Positions 45,854 through 55,146 of a stretch of DNA of 64,000 nt are shown piece after piece. How positions within the stretch are numbered: the first letter of the stretch is position 1; every line of letters starts with the position of its first letter. The DNA comes from Streptomyces daqingensis (GTDB taxonomy: Bacteria; Actinomycetota; Actinomycetes; Streptomycetales; Streptomycetaceae), in assembly GCF_014645895.1 (NCBI RefSeq), contig NZ_BMMP01000002.1, positions 310,001 through 374,000 of the forward strand, in the 5' to 3' direction. The notes beneath the pieces were generated by a model. That model was not told the origin of the DNA, did not search any database, and saw only the letters and a program-made list of their open reading frames with translations. Position numbers and translations under genes: made by a program.

Positions 45854-47305
45854 TCACGGACCCGGGGCGCCGCCTCCTCCCTCACCGGGCCCGGCCGGGG
45901 CCGGCTTCTTCAACCGCACGTCGCGGAAGGCCACTTCGTCCTCGTCGCCGTGGTTCTGCAGGCCGATGTGGCCGTCCGTGAGGCTGCGGACGGGGTCGGT
46001 GTTGGTGAAGTCGTTGATCCGGACGCCGTTGAGCCAGACCTGGAGGCGTTCGCCCTCGACGCGGATCTCGTACGTGTTCCACTCCCCCGGCGGGTTCAGC
46101 GCCCGGTCGCGCGCTTCGAGGTCCGCCGACTGGAAGCCGTAGACGGAACCGGTCGTCTTCTCCGGCACGTCGGTGGCGTCGATCTGGATCTCGTAGCCCT
46201 GGTCGACGGCCGTCCACGGGTCGTCCGACGCGGGGAAGCCGACGAAGACCCCGGAGTTGTCGTCGCCGGACATCCGCCAGTCGAACTTCAGGGAGTAGCC
46301 GCCGACTTGCTCCGTCCCGTACCACAGCAGGCCCATGCCGCCGACCGTGGTGAGAGTGCCGTCCTCGGCCTGTTCGAAGTGGCCGGGCCCGGCCTGCTTC
46401 CAGCCCTCCAGCCCCGTCCCGCTGTCGTAGAGAGCGGTGTAGCCGTTCTCGGGGCGGCAGTCGGCCTGCGCGGCACCCGATGCCCAGCGGATCCCGCCGA
46501 GCAGATGCGTCCGGAAGGCCTCGTCGGCGTAGGACTCCTTGGTGTGCCCGTTGCCCGTGTAGAAGGACCTGCCGCCCTCGTACTCCCGGCACCAGGAGAT
46601 GGGGTGGTCCTCGCCCATGTTGCCGCCGAGGTAGGAGCTTTCGTCGAGCGCGGCGAGCACGCGGACGTTCTCCCGGGGATTGGAGCGGTAGTTGTACCAC
46701 TCGTCCGTGCGCTTCCATTCCTCGTCGAGATGCGACGTGGCGGGATGCGCGCGGTCCTGGACTTCGACGGTGGCCGGCTGGATCAGCGGATGGGAGTCGA
46801 ACCAGGCCCCCACCAGCCCGCCGTACCAGGGCCAGTCGTACTCGGTGTCGGCCGCGGCGTGCACCCCGGCGTAGCCGCCTCCCTTCTCTATGTACCCCTC
46901 CAGCGCGGCCTGTTGACCGTCGTCGAGCACGTCGCCGGTCGTCGAGAGGAAGACCACCGCGTCGTACTCGGCGAGCTTCTCCGGAGTGAAGACGGCGGCG
47001 TCCTCCGTCGCGTCGACGGTGAAGCCGTTCTCCGCGCCCAGCTCCTGGATGGCGGCGATGCCGTCGGGGATCGAGTCGTGCCGGAACCCCGCCGTCTTGG
47101 AGAAGACCAGGACGTGTTCGCCGTCGCGTGAGTGGCCGGATGGTTCCGCCGCGGCGGAGCCCGGCACGGCGACGGCCAGGGTCAGCAGCATCGCGGACGC
47201 CGCGATGAGCGCCGACCTGCCCGCCCGGCGGGCGCGCCGGCCCGTTGCGGGCACGCCCCGCCGGTTCCGCGGCTCTCCCGTGACCCTGTCTGCGGTACGT
47301 CTCAT
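45854..47305 (-). CDS. Secreted ThuA-domain / DUF1080 (3-keto-disaccharide hydrolase) protein
   Basis: 483 residues from ATG 47305 after GGAGGAGGG. A long basic N-region and hydrophobic stretch form a signal peptide to ~residue 52. The ThuA domain (~60-270) shows VLVFSKTAGFRHDSIPDGIA, AALEGYIEKGGGYAGVHAAA and SWCREYEGGRSFYTGNGHTK. The DUF1080 jelly-roll domain (~290-470) shows GYTALYDSGTGLEGWKQAG, KFDWRMSGDDNSGVFVGFP and GEWNTYEIRVEGERLQVWLN. DUF1080 proteins cleave 3-keto-glycosides, and ThuA is linked to trehalose oxidation. It lies 14 bp downstream of the sugar dehydrogenase. Confidence 0.9.
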   Translation of the reverse strand: MRRTADRVTGEPRNRRGVPATGRRARRAGRSALIAASAMLLTLAVAVPGSAAAEPSGHSRDGEHVLVFSKTAGFRHDSIPDGIAAIQELGAENGFTVDATEDAAVFTPEKLAEYDAVVFLSTTGDVLDDGQQAALEGYIEKGGGYAGVHAAADTEYDWPWYGGLVGAWFDSHPLIQPATVEVQDRAHPATSHLDEEWKRTDEWYNYRSNPRENVRVLAALDESSYLGGNMGEDHPISWCREYEGGRSFYTGNGHTKESYADEAFRTHLLGGIRWASGAAQADCRPENGYTALYDSGTGLEGWKQAGPGHFEQAEDGTLTTVGGMGLLWYGTEQVGGYSLKFDWRMSGDDNSGVFVGFPASDDPWTAVDQGYEIQIDATDVPEKTTGSVYGFQSADLEARDRALNPPGEWNTYEIRVEGERLQVWLNGVRINDFTNTDPVRSLTDGHIGLQNHGDEDEVAFRDVRLKKPAPAGPGEGGGGAPGP

Positions 47306-47319
47306 CTGCCCTCCTCCCC

Positions 47320-49827
47320 TCATTCCGTCTTCACCGTGAAGCTGTCCACGTCGAAGAGGTCGCCGAGGCCGCCGGTGAACACCAGGTACAGCTCGCCGCT
47401 GCCTTCCGGTGCGTTCCCGACGGGCGCGGTCACGTCGCTCCAGCCGTCGCCGGCCGCCACGTCGGCCTTGCCGAGCAGGGTGCCGTCCGGCGCTCCCGCA
47501 CGTACCTCGACGGTGCCGCCGCCGAGACCGGCCGCCTTGACCCGTGCCGTCAACTCCGTGACGTCCTCGGTCACATAGGGCTTGAAGACGATCCACTGGC
47601 CGTTGTCGACGCCCGTCACCGCCTTGCCTCCCTCGGCGTCCTCGGCTTCGGAGACCGTGACTCCGTCGGCGGAGTCGGTGAAGTGCTCGGCCTGCCGGTG
47701 CTCGGGCTGCAGGATGCTCTGCGCGTGGCCGGTCGGCGGGTCCTGTCCGCCCCCGCCGCCGTCGGTGTACTCGGCGTCGAAGACCCCGAAGATGTCGGCA
47801 TTCGGGTCGTGTTCGCCGTCAGCCGGGGTCTTGAGGGTGCCCTTGCAGCCCTTGGCCGAGGTGATGGGGTGCCCGTGGCTGTCGTGGCCGAGGATGTAAC
47901 TGACCTCCACCTTCGAGCAGTCGATCTCCCCGTCCTCCGGGTCGGTCACCTTCACCTCGAAGGGCACCTCGTCGCCGAAGCCGAACGGCTGCCCGTCGGC
48001 GGGAAGTTGCATCTCCACCTTCGGAGCGGTGTTGCCGACCGTCACGATGACGCTGGCACTGCCGGTGCGCCCGCCCGGATCTGAAGCGGTGACGGTGGCC
48101 GAGTACGTGCCGTTCTCGGTGTAGGTGTGCGTGGGGTTCGCCTCGTCCGAGGTGCCTCCGTCGCCGAAGTCCCAGCTGTAGCTGATCTCGTCGCCGTCGG
48201 CGTCGCTGCTGCCCTCGGAGGAGAAGGCCACTTCGAGCGGAGCCTGCCCGCTGGTCTTGTCCGACTTCGCCTCGGCTATCGGGCTGTGGCCGTCCGTCGC
48301 GTTCTCGATGCGGTACACGGCGGAGTTCGCGTCACCGTTGAAGTAGCCGGTGCCGTAGTCGAGTACGTAGAGAGCGCCGTCCGGCCCGAACTCCATGTCC
48401 ATCACCTGGGTCCCGTCCCAGGGGAAGGAGTCGATGGACGTCACGCCGCCGTTCTCGTCCTGCTCGACGCGCTTGATCCAGCGGCGGCCGAACTCGCCGG
48501 CGAAGAAGTCCCCGTCGTACTCCTGGGGGAACTTCACGTCGGAGTCGAGGTCTTCGTCGTAGCGGTAGACGGGCCCGCCCATCGGCGATTCGGAACCGTC
48601 GCCGAACTCCGGGACGGACGCGCCGTCGTAGGGAATCCACGCGGCCTGCGCCGGGGGCAGGTCGGTAAGACCTGTGTTGTGCGGCGAGTCGTTCTTCGGT
48701 GCGGCGCAGTCGAACTTCTCCCCGGACTCCTCGCTGCCGAAGTCGTAGTCCGTATAGGCGTCGTTGTCACCCGTGCAGTACGGCCACCCGTAGTTTCCCG
48801 CCTCGGTCACGCGCGCGAACTCGACCTGCCCGGCGGGACCGCGAGCCGGATCGGCGGTACCGGCGTCGGGACCGTAGTCCCCGACGTAGACCGTGCCGGT
48901 CGGCTTGTCGACGGTCATGCGGAACGGGTTGCGGAAGCCCATCGCGTAGATCTCCGGACGGGTCTTCTCCGTTCCCGGCTCGAAGAGGTTGCCCTCCGGG
49001 ACGCTGTACGAGCCGTCCTCCTCGACCTTGATCCGGAGGATCTTCCCGCGGAGGTCGTTGGTGTTGCCGGAGCTGCGCTGCGCGTCGAACGCCGGGTTGC
49101 GGTCGGCCCGTTCGTCGATGGGCGTGAAGCCGTCCGACTGGAACGGGTTGGTGTCGTCGCCGGTGGACAGCAGCAGGTTGCCGTCCGCGTCGAAGGCGAT
49201 GTCGCCGCCGACGTGGCAGCACAGTCCGCGGTCGGCGGCCACCTCGAGGATCGTCTTCTCGGAGTCCATGTCGAGGGTGCCGTCTTCCGAAAGCACGAAC
49301 CAGGACAGGCGGTTGACGCCCTCGAAGGGCTTCCAGTCGTCCGGGTTGCCCGTCTCGGGGGCATCGCCTTCGGGGGTGTTCATGGGCGGCGCGTAGTAGA
49401 GGTAGACGAAACGGTTCTCCGTGAAGTCCGGGTCCACCCCGACGCCTTGGAGACCTTCCTCGTCATGGCCGTAGACGGGCAACTCGCCGGCGACCTTCGT
49501 GGCGCCGCCCGCGTCCGTCAGGCGCAGGGTGCCCTCGCGGGCGGTGTGCAGCACGCCGCCGTCCGGGAGCACGGCGAGCGTCATGGGCTCACCGGTCTCG
49601 GCGACCCCCTTGGCGAGCGTGACCTGCTGGAAGTCGGCGGCGGCCGGCTCGACGGCGGGGGCCGCGGCCTGGCTCGGTGGTGCGCCGCCGATACTCAGGG
49701 CACCGCCGAGGAGCAGCACCGAGAGGAGCACGGCGGTACGGGAGCGGATGGCGGCACGGAGCCGGCGGCGGGCGTATCTGGTCGATGCGGAACGTGACTT
49801 GGCTGGAGAGCGGGTGATCCTGTGCAC
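47320..49827 (-). CDS. Secreted PQQ-type sugar dehydrogenase with PKD and carbohydrate-binding modules
   Basis: 835 residues starting at GTG 49827 after AGGAGGAG. A signal peptide ends near residue 55. A six-bladed glucose/sorbosone dehydrogenase propeller (~67-500) shows EEGLQGVGVDPDF, CCHVGGDIAFDADGNLLLST, GFRNPFRMTVDKPTGTVYVG and GNYGWPYC. A PKD domain (~510-595) has SSDADGDEISYSWDFGDGGT. A C-terminal CBM6-like domain (~710-834) has SEAEDAEGGKAVTGVDNGQW. It should oxidise sugars outside the cell. Paired with ThuA-DUF1080, it may generate keto-sugars that the latter cleaves. Confidence 0.9.
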   Translation of the reverse strand: MHRITRSPAKSRSASTRYARRRLRAAIRSRTAVLLSVLLLGGALSIGGAPPSQAAAPAVEPAAADFQQVTLAKGVAETGEPMTLAVLPDGGVLHTAREGTLRLTDAGGATKVAGELPVYGHDEEGLQGVGVDPDFTENRFVYLYYAPPMNTPEGDAPETGNPDDWKPFEGVNRLSWFVLSEDGTLDMDSEKTILEVAADRGLCCHVGGDIAFDADGNLLLSTGDDTNPFQSDGFTPIDERADRNPAFDAQRSSGNTNDLRGKILRIKVEEDGSYSVPEGNLFEPGTEKTRPEIYAMGFRNPFRMTVDKPTGTVYVGDYGPDAGTADPARGPAGQVEFARVTEAGNYGWPYCTGDNDAYTDYDFGSEESGEKFDCAAPKNDSPHNTGLTDLPPAQAAWIPYDGASVPEFGDGSESPMGGPVYRYDEDLDSDVKFPQEYDGDFFAGEFGRRWIKRVEQDENGGVTSIDSFPWDGTQVMDMEFGPDGALYVLDYGTGYFNGDANSAVYRIENATDGHSPIAEAKSDKTSGQAPLEVAFSSEGSSDADGDEISYSWDFGDGGTSDEANPTHTYTENGTYSATVTASDPGGRTGSASVIVTVGNTAPKVEMQLPADGQPFGFGDEVPFEVKVTDPEDGEIDCSKVEVSYILGHDSHGHPITSAKGCKGTLKTPADGEHDPNADIFGVFDAEYTDGGGGGQDPPTGHAQSILQPEHRQAEHFTDSADGVTVSEAEDAEGGKAVTGVDNGQWIVFKPYVTEDVTELTARVKAAGLGGGTVEVRAGAPDGTLLGKADVAAGDGWSDVTAPVGNAPEGSGELYLVFTGGLGDLFDVDSFTVKTE

Positions 49828-50440
49828 GCGACTCCTCCTGAGAGGGAGAAACGGTGGTGGACGCAGGTGTCGTAGACCGTCGTGTTCGCACAGGCGCGCG
49901 CCGTCGCGCCGACTTGATCGCCGGTGTGGGGCCCGGGATCACCGGATTGCTGGAGGTACGAGTTGCGACGTACCGGTCGTGAGGAGATCGAGGGGAAAAC
50001 GGCTCATGTCCGGTACACCACAAGGACGTTAGCCATCTTCGTCCCGTTCGGAAACCCCTTTGGCAGAGGTCAAGTCAGCTTCTTCCACCATGTGGACAAA
50101 GTGTGAGCGTGAGTGTGCACGATGAGAGCCGCCCCGAGTCACCGTGCGCCCGGAAGGCAAGCCCCCTCCGCGCCAAGGTTGATCCCTACCCGGCCACGCA
50201 TGCGACTGCACCCGGCGGCGACGCCCGGGGCGTGAACCCTCATACAGCCAGGACGAGTTGAGCAGCGCGCTCTGCGTTTCGGAGGGGCCCGAACGCCTGA
50301 CTGCGAGGGTTCTTCCTCAGCTCGCCGACCCGTACTCGGAATCCGCGTACGAGCGGAAGTGGTGGACAGAACCTGTAACACACCGTGACCATGCGTGAGT
50401 TCAGAGTATCCGGGGGCGAGCACACAAGGGGACGGCCGAC
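49828..50440. other. 613-bp divergent intergenic region
   Basis: Holds the promoters of the sugar dehydrogenase (minus) and the second XRE regulator (plus). A short hairpin GGTACG/CGTACC lies at 49955-49974. It is less GC-biased than coding DNA, and no gene is supported. Confidence 0.55.
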
Positions 50441-51334
50441 ATGGCGGACGGGATGGACGGGAGCCCGGGCACCGGTACCGAAGCAGCTGGCGGAACGCCG
50501 AGCGGCGGCTGCCCTGGCAGCGGCGCGGAACCGGAGTCCTCAGACAGCCTGAAGGCGTTCGGGGAAGTCCTGAAAGCCTTCCGGAAGCGTGCGGGCCTGA
50601 CACAGGAGGAGTTCGCCCCGCTGGTGCGCTACTCGCAGCCGACCGTCGGATCGATCGAGCAGGGGCGGCGTTTCCCGCAACCAGAATTCGTCGAACGCGC
50701 CGAGGAAGTGCTCGACGCCTTCGGAGCGCTGCGCGGCGCCGCCCGGCACCTCTCACGGCAACCGGGCCTCGCGAGCTGGTTCCGCCAGTGGGCCCGCCTG
50801 GAGGCGGAGGCGATCACGCTCAACACGTACGAATGCCGCCTCGTCCCGGGCCTGTTGCAGACGGAGACGTACGCCCGGACGCTGTTCGTCAATCAGCTCC
50901 CGCCCCTGGACGACGCGCAGATCGAAGCCCAGTGGGAGGCGCGGGCAGAGCGCAAGCGGCTCCTCACCGAACGCCCCAACACGGCGTACAGCTTCATCCT
51001 TGAGGAACACCTCTTCCTGCGCCGCATGGGTGGGACGGACGTGACGCGGGGGCTGATCGACCACGTCCTGGCGGTGGCGGAGCAACGGAACGTCGAGATC
51101 CAGCTCATGCCGGTGGTGAGGGAGAGCCACGCGGGGCTGGATGGTCCTATCTGCCTGCTGGAGACGCCGCAGCACAAATGGTTCGGCTACTGCGAAGGCC
51201 AGGAGAGCGGCCAGTTCGTCGCTGATTCGCGCGTGGTGAGCATGCATCAGATGAGGTATGCCAGGATGCGGTCACAGGCTCTCTCCCTCGAAGACTCCCG
51301 GAGCCTGCTGCGGCGGATGCGAGGAGCGCTATGA
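50441..51334 (+). CDS. XRE-family (Scr1/DUF5753-type) transcriptional regulator
   Basis: 297 residues from ATG 50441 after AAGGGGAC. A disordered Gly-rich head (~1-34) precedes the helix-turn-helix at ~36-90 (LKAFRKRAGLTQEEFAPLVR, PTVGSIEQGRRFPQPEFVER). The DUF5753 domain follows (EAEAITLNTYECRLVPGLLQ, ERPNTAYSFILEEHLFLRRM, HKWFGYCEGQESGQFVADSR). It is a second copy of the regulator type at 18225, but only distantly similar in sequence. It is coupled to a DUF397 gene by an ATGA overlap. Confidence 0.92.
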   Translation: MADGMDGSPGTGTEAAGGTPSGGCPGSGAEPESSDSLKAFGEVLKAFRKRAGLTQEEFAPLVRYSQPTVGSIEQGRRFPQPEFVERAEEVLDAFGALRGAARHLSRQPGLASWFRQWARLEAEAITLNTYECRLVPGLLQTETYARTLFVNQLPPLDDAQIEAQWEARAERKRLLTERPNTAYSFILEEHLFLRRMGGTDVTRGLIDHVLAVAEQRNVEIQLMPVVRESHAGLDGPICLLETPQHKWFGYCEGQESGQFVADSRVVSMHQMRYARMRSQALSLEDSRSLLRRMRGAL

Positions 51335-51576
51335 GCACCACTGAACTTGCCTGGTTCAAAAGCAGCTACAGCAGTAGTGGCGACGGCGACTGTGTCGAGA
51401 TCGCACTCTCCTGGCAGAAGTCAAGCCACAGCGGCGGTTCGGGGGACGATTGCGTCGAGGTCGCCACCTGCCCCGATGCCGTCCACGTCCGTGACTCCAA
51501 GAACGCGCAGGGCCCTCAGCTCGCCCTCTCCCCCGCCGCGTGGAGCAGCTTCATCTCGTACGCGTCCGGGAGTTGA
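51331..51576 (+). CDS. DUF397 protein with internally duplicated motif
   Basis: 81 residues. The DUF397 opening motif occurs twice: WFKSSYSSSGDGDCVEIA at 8-25 and WQKSSHSGGSGDDCVEVA at 29-46. It is followed once by VHVRDSKNAQGPQLALSPAA and a final W. Normal members are ~60-70 residues with one motif, so the N-terminal strand pair has been duplicated inside the gene. It overlaps the XRE regulator by 4 bp and should act with it. Confidence 0.9.
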   Translation: MSTTELAWFKSSYSSSGDGDCVEIALSWQKSSHSGGSGDDCVEVATCPDAVHVRDSKNAQGPQLALSPAAWSSFISYASGS

Positions 51577-51625
51577 GCCGCCGGGTTGATCCACCGGCTG
51601 ACGCATCGTTCGGCTGCGGCGTACG

Positions 51626-53041
51626 TCATGGCCGGTGTGCGGCCCGTGCGAACAGTCCCTCCGGGTCGTACGCGGCGCGAATGCGTTCCAGCCGCTCCTC
51701 GTGAGGACCGTAGACAGCGCCCTGCAACTCGCTCGCGTCCTCTCCGAGTCCGGCGAAGTTGACGTAAGTGCCGCCGCTCGAGAACGGCTTCATCGCGTCC
51801 CACGCCGAACGCGCCCAGCCGATCGCTTCGTCGTCCATCGCCGGGTCGCGCCAGCCGGCGTCGATGCTCACGTTGTAGCGCGCGGACCGGTGCGCGAACG
51901 CGCTCTCGTCGCTGCCGACGCGTCCCACGGCGCCGCCCAGCGTACGGATCACGGTCAGGCTCTCAGGGGTTGGCCGCCGGGCGTCCCACTCCACCAGCGT
52001 CCGGATCGCCTCGTCGGTCAGCTCGTCCATGAAGTGCGACTTCATGAAGTAGCGCTCCCCGTCAGGGAACCGCCAGGTGTTCGCGCTCTGCAGCGTCACG
52101 TACGGCATCGTCCCGCTCAAGTCCATGAGCGGCTCGGCCAGTTCACGCAGCGGCGCCACCGCCGCTGCCGCCTCCGCGCCCGGCGGGCCGGCGTACACGC
52201 CGCCGACCAGGACGCACTTCGCCCGCTGCAGCTCCTCCGGAATCGCCGGGTCGGCGGGCACGCTCCACAACAGGATCTCCGGGGTGACCGTCTCCGGTGC
52301 CGTGAGCGTCACGTCCCGCCATGCCCGTACGACCGCCTCGGCGTTCTCGTACGGGTAGAGGACCAGCGCACCGGTCACCTCCGGGCCCAGCGGCTGCAGA
52401 TCGAACTCGAACGACGTGACGACTCCGACGCCGCGACCACCACCCCGAACCGCCCAGAACAGGTCGGGCTCCCGCTCCCGGCTCGCCGTGTGCACGGTGC
52501 CGTCCGCGGTGACGATCTCGACCGAGCGGAGGTTGTCGCAGCTCAGACCGTACGCACGCATCAGAAATCCGAGACCGCCGCCGAGGGTGAGGCCCGCGAT
52601 GCCCGTCGCCGAGATCTCTCCGCCCGGCGTGAACAGCCCGTGCAACTGGGTCTCACGGTCCAGCTCGCCCCACGTCACGCCCGGCTGGGCACGCGCCGTC
52701 CGGGCTACGGGGTCGACATGGATGCCCTTCATCGCGGACAGGTCGATCACCAGTCCATCGTCGCAGACCCCGCTGCCCGCCACCTGGTGCCCGCCACCGC
52801 GGATGCTGACGACGGGACGATGCTTACGGGCGACCTCGACCGCCTCGACCACGTCCGCGGTGCCGGAGCACCGGGCTATGACCGCCGGCCGACGGTCGAT
52901 CAGACCGTTCCACACCGTGCGGGCCTCGTCGTAGCCGGGATGCCCGCGATCGATCACTTCACCTTCGAACGAGGCGCGCAGCTGATCGGCGATGGCCTGC
53001 TCCGCTGGGGATGTCGCTGTAACCGTCTGCTGATCCGACAT
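51626..53041 (-). CDS. FAD-binding oxidoreductase, BBE family
   Basis: 471 residues. ATG 53041 is chosen for GGAGGTGA at ideal spacing. The FAD domain has VVSIRGGGHQVAGSGVCDDG; the His of GGGH is the expected covalent flavin attachment. LFTPGGEISATGIAGLTLGG and GLSCDNLRSVEIVTADGTV follow, and FWAVRGGGRGVGVVTSFEF marks the domain end. The C-terminal berberine-bridge (BBE) segment is YVNFAGLGED...YDPEGLF. A Cys for bicovalent attachment is not evident at the usual place. It oxidises sugars, alcohols or secondary metabolites, and the substrate is unknown. Confidence 0.9.
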   Translation of the reverse strand: MSDQQTVTATSPAEQAIADQLRASFEGEVIDRGHPGYDEARTVWNGLIDRRPAVIARCSGTADVVEAVEVARKHRPVVSIRGGGHQVAGSGVCDDGLVIDLSAMKGIHVDPVARTARAQPGVTWGELDRETQLHGLFTPGGEISATGIAGLTLGGGLGFLMRAYGLSCDNLRSVEIVTADGTVHTASREREPDLFWAVRGGGRGVGVVTSFEFDLQPLGPEVTGALVLYPYENAEAVVRAWRDVTLTAPETVTPEILLWSVPADPAIPEELQRAKCVLVGGVYAGPPGAEAAAAVAPLRELAEPLMDLSGTMPYVTLQSANTWRFPDGERYFMKSHFMDELTDEAIRTLVEWDARRPTPESLTVIRTLGGAVGRVGSDESAFAHRSARYNVSIDAGWRDPAMDDEAIGWARSAWDAMKPFSSGGTYVNFAGLGEDASELQGAVYGPHEERLERIRAAYDPEGLFARAAHRP

Positions 53042-53289
53042 CGGCGTCACCTCCCGGTGCGCACTGCTGCTGCCGCTGTCGCTTCTTCCACGGTAAGCCC
53101 GCTGCGCTCGCTGCCCCACGGAGGGAACCAGACCGGCCACAGCTCAAGATCACGGACTTCGAGATCAACGTAGGGGGATACCTGAGCGCCTGCCCGCTTC
53201 CGGGGGGTGCTCGGGGATGCCGGACAGACAGGATCGCGGTCGCAACGGCGAGGGAACTGGGACAGGCGTGAGGGGCGTCAGGTCGAGAT

Positions 53290-53664
53290 ATGGAGAAGTC
53301 CGGAGAGCGTGAGGGTCAGGTCGCCGCAGCCAGCGGCTGCCTGTTGACATTCGCCGCGGCATGGAGCGGCTGCATCGTGTGGTTCTACTCCGCGGGCCCG
53401 GGATGGCGCGGAGATTTCGAAGGTCAGCGCGACTGGAGCCTCATCTACATCGAGCTGCCGTGCATGCTCGTCGGGTTCCCCCTGATCACCCTTCTGACGT
53501 GGTCGCGGGCGCGTGCGGCACTGCGCGACCGTGCAGGGCGCGCCATGCGAAACGTCGTGTCGGGCGTGATCGTGGTTCTGACGCTGGTGGTACTGGCCTC
53601 GGTCAGCCACATGTGGCTGACTCACCGCATCGACAGCCTGACCTGGCTGCAACAGGGGGAATGA
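53290..53664 (+). CDS. Small three-helix membrane protein, hypothetical
   Basis: 124 residues. Three hydrophobic helices are visible: around AASGCLLTFAAAWSGCIVWF, IYIELPCMLVGFPLITLLTW and VVSGVIVVLTLVVLASVSHM. A basic loop (SRARAALRDRAGRAMR) sits between the last two. No family is recognised. The ribosome site is weak. It is bracketed by a divergent FAD oxidase and a convergent small gene. Confidence 0.65.
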   Translation: MEKSGEREGQVAAASGCLLTFAAAWSGCIVWFYSAGPGWRGDFEGQRDWSLIYIELPCMLVGFPLITLLTWSRARAALRDRAGRAMRNVVSGVIVVLTLVVLASVSHMWLTHRIDSLTWLQQGE

Positions 53665-53677
53665 GAAGGGTTCGCTG

Positions 53678-54040
53678 TCAGACAGGCATGCCCCTTCCCA
53701 CCTCTGCGATCCGCTGCCTCCAGAACTTTCCGGGATCTCGCGTGAACTCGGCCAGAGGGTGCTTCGCACGCAGCAGCATCACGAGGCTCACTGCCAGAAA
53801 GCCTTCCATCAGAGCCCGTAAGGCCCCGTTATTGGACCTTTCGTATTCGCTCATACGACGGGATAAGAACGAGGCGAATCGCCAGCCATCGATCTGCAGC
53901 TCGTCGTCCGCGACCCGCCCTACTCCCGGATCCTCCTTGAAGACCTCTGCCAGAAGGCTCGCTTCCGCTACGAAAAGCCTGACCCCAGTGTTCGCCGGGT
54001 TCCACACGTCCACTTGATCGATGGTCACGAAGCAGCTCAT
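53678..54040 (-). CDS. Hypothetical protein (possible DUF6086)
   Basis: 120 residues. ATG 54040 follows AGGTG at 6 bp; an in-frame ATG at 54049 is less well placed. The sequence begins SCFVTIDQVDVWNPANTGVR and later has DDELQIDGWRFASFLSRRMS, which resembles the Streptomyces DUF6086 family by eye. Proteins of this type are short, cytosolic and often sit near toxin or immunity genes. No catalytic residues are apparent. It converges on the membrane protein gene with 13 bp between stops. Confidence 0.65.
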   Translation of the reverse strand: MSCFVTIDQVDVWNPANTGVRLFVAEASLLAEVFKEDPGVGRVADDELQIDGWRFASFLSRRMSEYERSNNGALRALMEGFLAVSLVMLLRAKHPLAEFTRDPGKFWRQRIAEVGRGMPV

Positions 54041-54092
54041 CAGCAACACCTGCCAGTGGGATAGCCCGTGCTTGCCCGGCGCTGGGCGCGAT

Positions 54093-54593
54093 CTACAACT
54101 GCGCTCCCAGGTCGAGCTGATACCAGCTGCCTTGCTTGCCGCTGAGATCGTCCGGTCCGGCTGGGCCGACCTTCACGAACCCGGCCTTCCTCAGCACCCT
54201 CCGCGACGCGGCATTCTCGTGCGCAGAGGCCGCCCGCAGTACGCGCAGCCCGTGCTCCGACGCCGCCAGCCAGCACAGCTCACGAAGCGTCGCGGTCGCC
54301 AGGCCACGGCCGGCGGCCTGCTGAGCCACCCGGTAGCCGACGTCCGCGGCCCGATCCTCCAGGTCGTACAGGTTGAACCTGCCGAGTACCGAGCCGTCCT
54401 CCGCGACAAGGACGTAGAACGCGCAGACGCCGGCTTCCTGCTCGGCCAGCAAAGCGTCGTACCGTTCCGCGAAACGGTCGAAGTAGTCGTCGCCGCGATC
54501 CGGGACGGAGGCCGCGAAGTAGGCGCGGTTCGCCAACTCGAAGGCCAGGACCGCCGGGGCATGGTCAGCACTCAGTCGTCTCAGCTCGGGCAC
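54093..54593 (-). CDS. GNAT-family N-acetyltransferase (RimJ/RimL-like)
   Basis: 166 residues starting at GTG 54593. The GNAT core is visible: GVCAFYVLVAEDGSVLGRFN (strands 2-4), then DVGYRVAQQAAGRGLATATL with the Q-x-x-G-x-G/A acetyl-CoA loop, and RAASAHENAASRRVLRKAGF near the end. RimJ/RimL relatives acetylate protein N-termini or small amines with acetyl-CoA. It is the last normal-looking gene before the RHS toxin island. Confidence 0.88.
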   Translation of the reverse strand: MPELRRLSADHAPAVLAFELANRAYFAASVPDRGDDYFDRFAERYDALLAEQEAGVCAFYVLVAEDGSVLGRFNLYDLEDRAADVGYRVAQQAAGRGLATATLRELCWLAASEHGLRVLRAASAHENAASRRVLRKAGFVKVGPAGPDDLSGKQGSWYQLDLGAQL

Positions 54594-55146
54594 CCGCCGA
54601 CCCTATCCAGACGGCACTGTGAGCTCATCCGGGTTTCCGTACGTCGATAGGCCGTAGCGGGATGAAGCCTTCTGCCAAGTCAGGATTGCGAAGCCCTCGA
54701 CACTCCGATCGACCACACTTCGCTAAGAAGCGGATCCGCCCAAGCCACGGCCACGATGTCGACCCGGACGCCGCCTCCGCTTTCCACTATGCATGCAGAG
54801 CCTTCGTTCTCAGCGCGGTTCCCCCAACTCGACAGCCAGCACCGCTGGAGAGTATGAACAGCACTCACTCGTATCAGCTGGCACTCACCGACCTCTATCC
54901 CCACCATCACTCCGAGCTCATCCGACTTCAGTGGAGCTCTCGACCTTGTCCACGCTCGCCGCGAACTCGCTGCCGAAGTGCCACCAGTGGTTCAGCCTAC
55001 GATTGGGGGTCGGCAAGAAGCTCACGCAGAGATCGCCCCGTCCCGAGTTCTCTTGCAGTCTTCGCGCAAGCGGAACCGTATTCGACGCCGAATACGCGCT
55101 CTGATTCCTAGAAACATGACTAGATCAGGAGCACATATGTTTGACA
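54594..55146. other. 553-bp low-GC region at the distal end of the toxin island
   Basis: Lower GC than flanking genes and no frame with actinomycete codon bias. It borders the last immunity gene and probably marks the downstream boundary of the RHS island or a decayed cassette. The 76-codon frame at 54680-54910 is not convincing. Confidence 0.5.

Noticed and set aside
54680..54910. 76-codon minus frame as a further immunity gene
   Set aside because: No ribosome site, no codon bias, no adjacent toxin tip; the evidence is too thin.
54662..55111. 149-codon plus-strand frame between GNAT and the toxin island
   Set aside because: Composition resembles non-coding sequence and there are no recognisable domains; kept as a gap.
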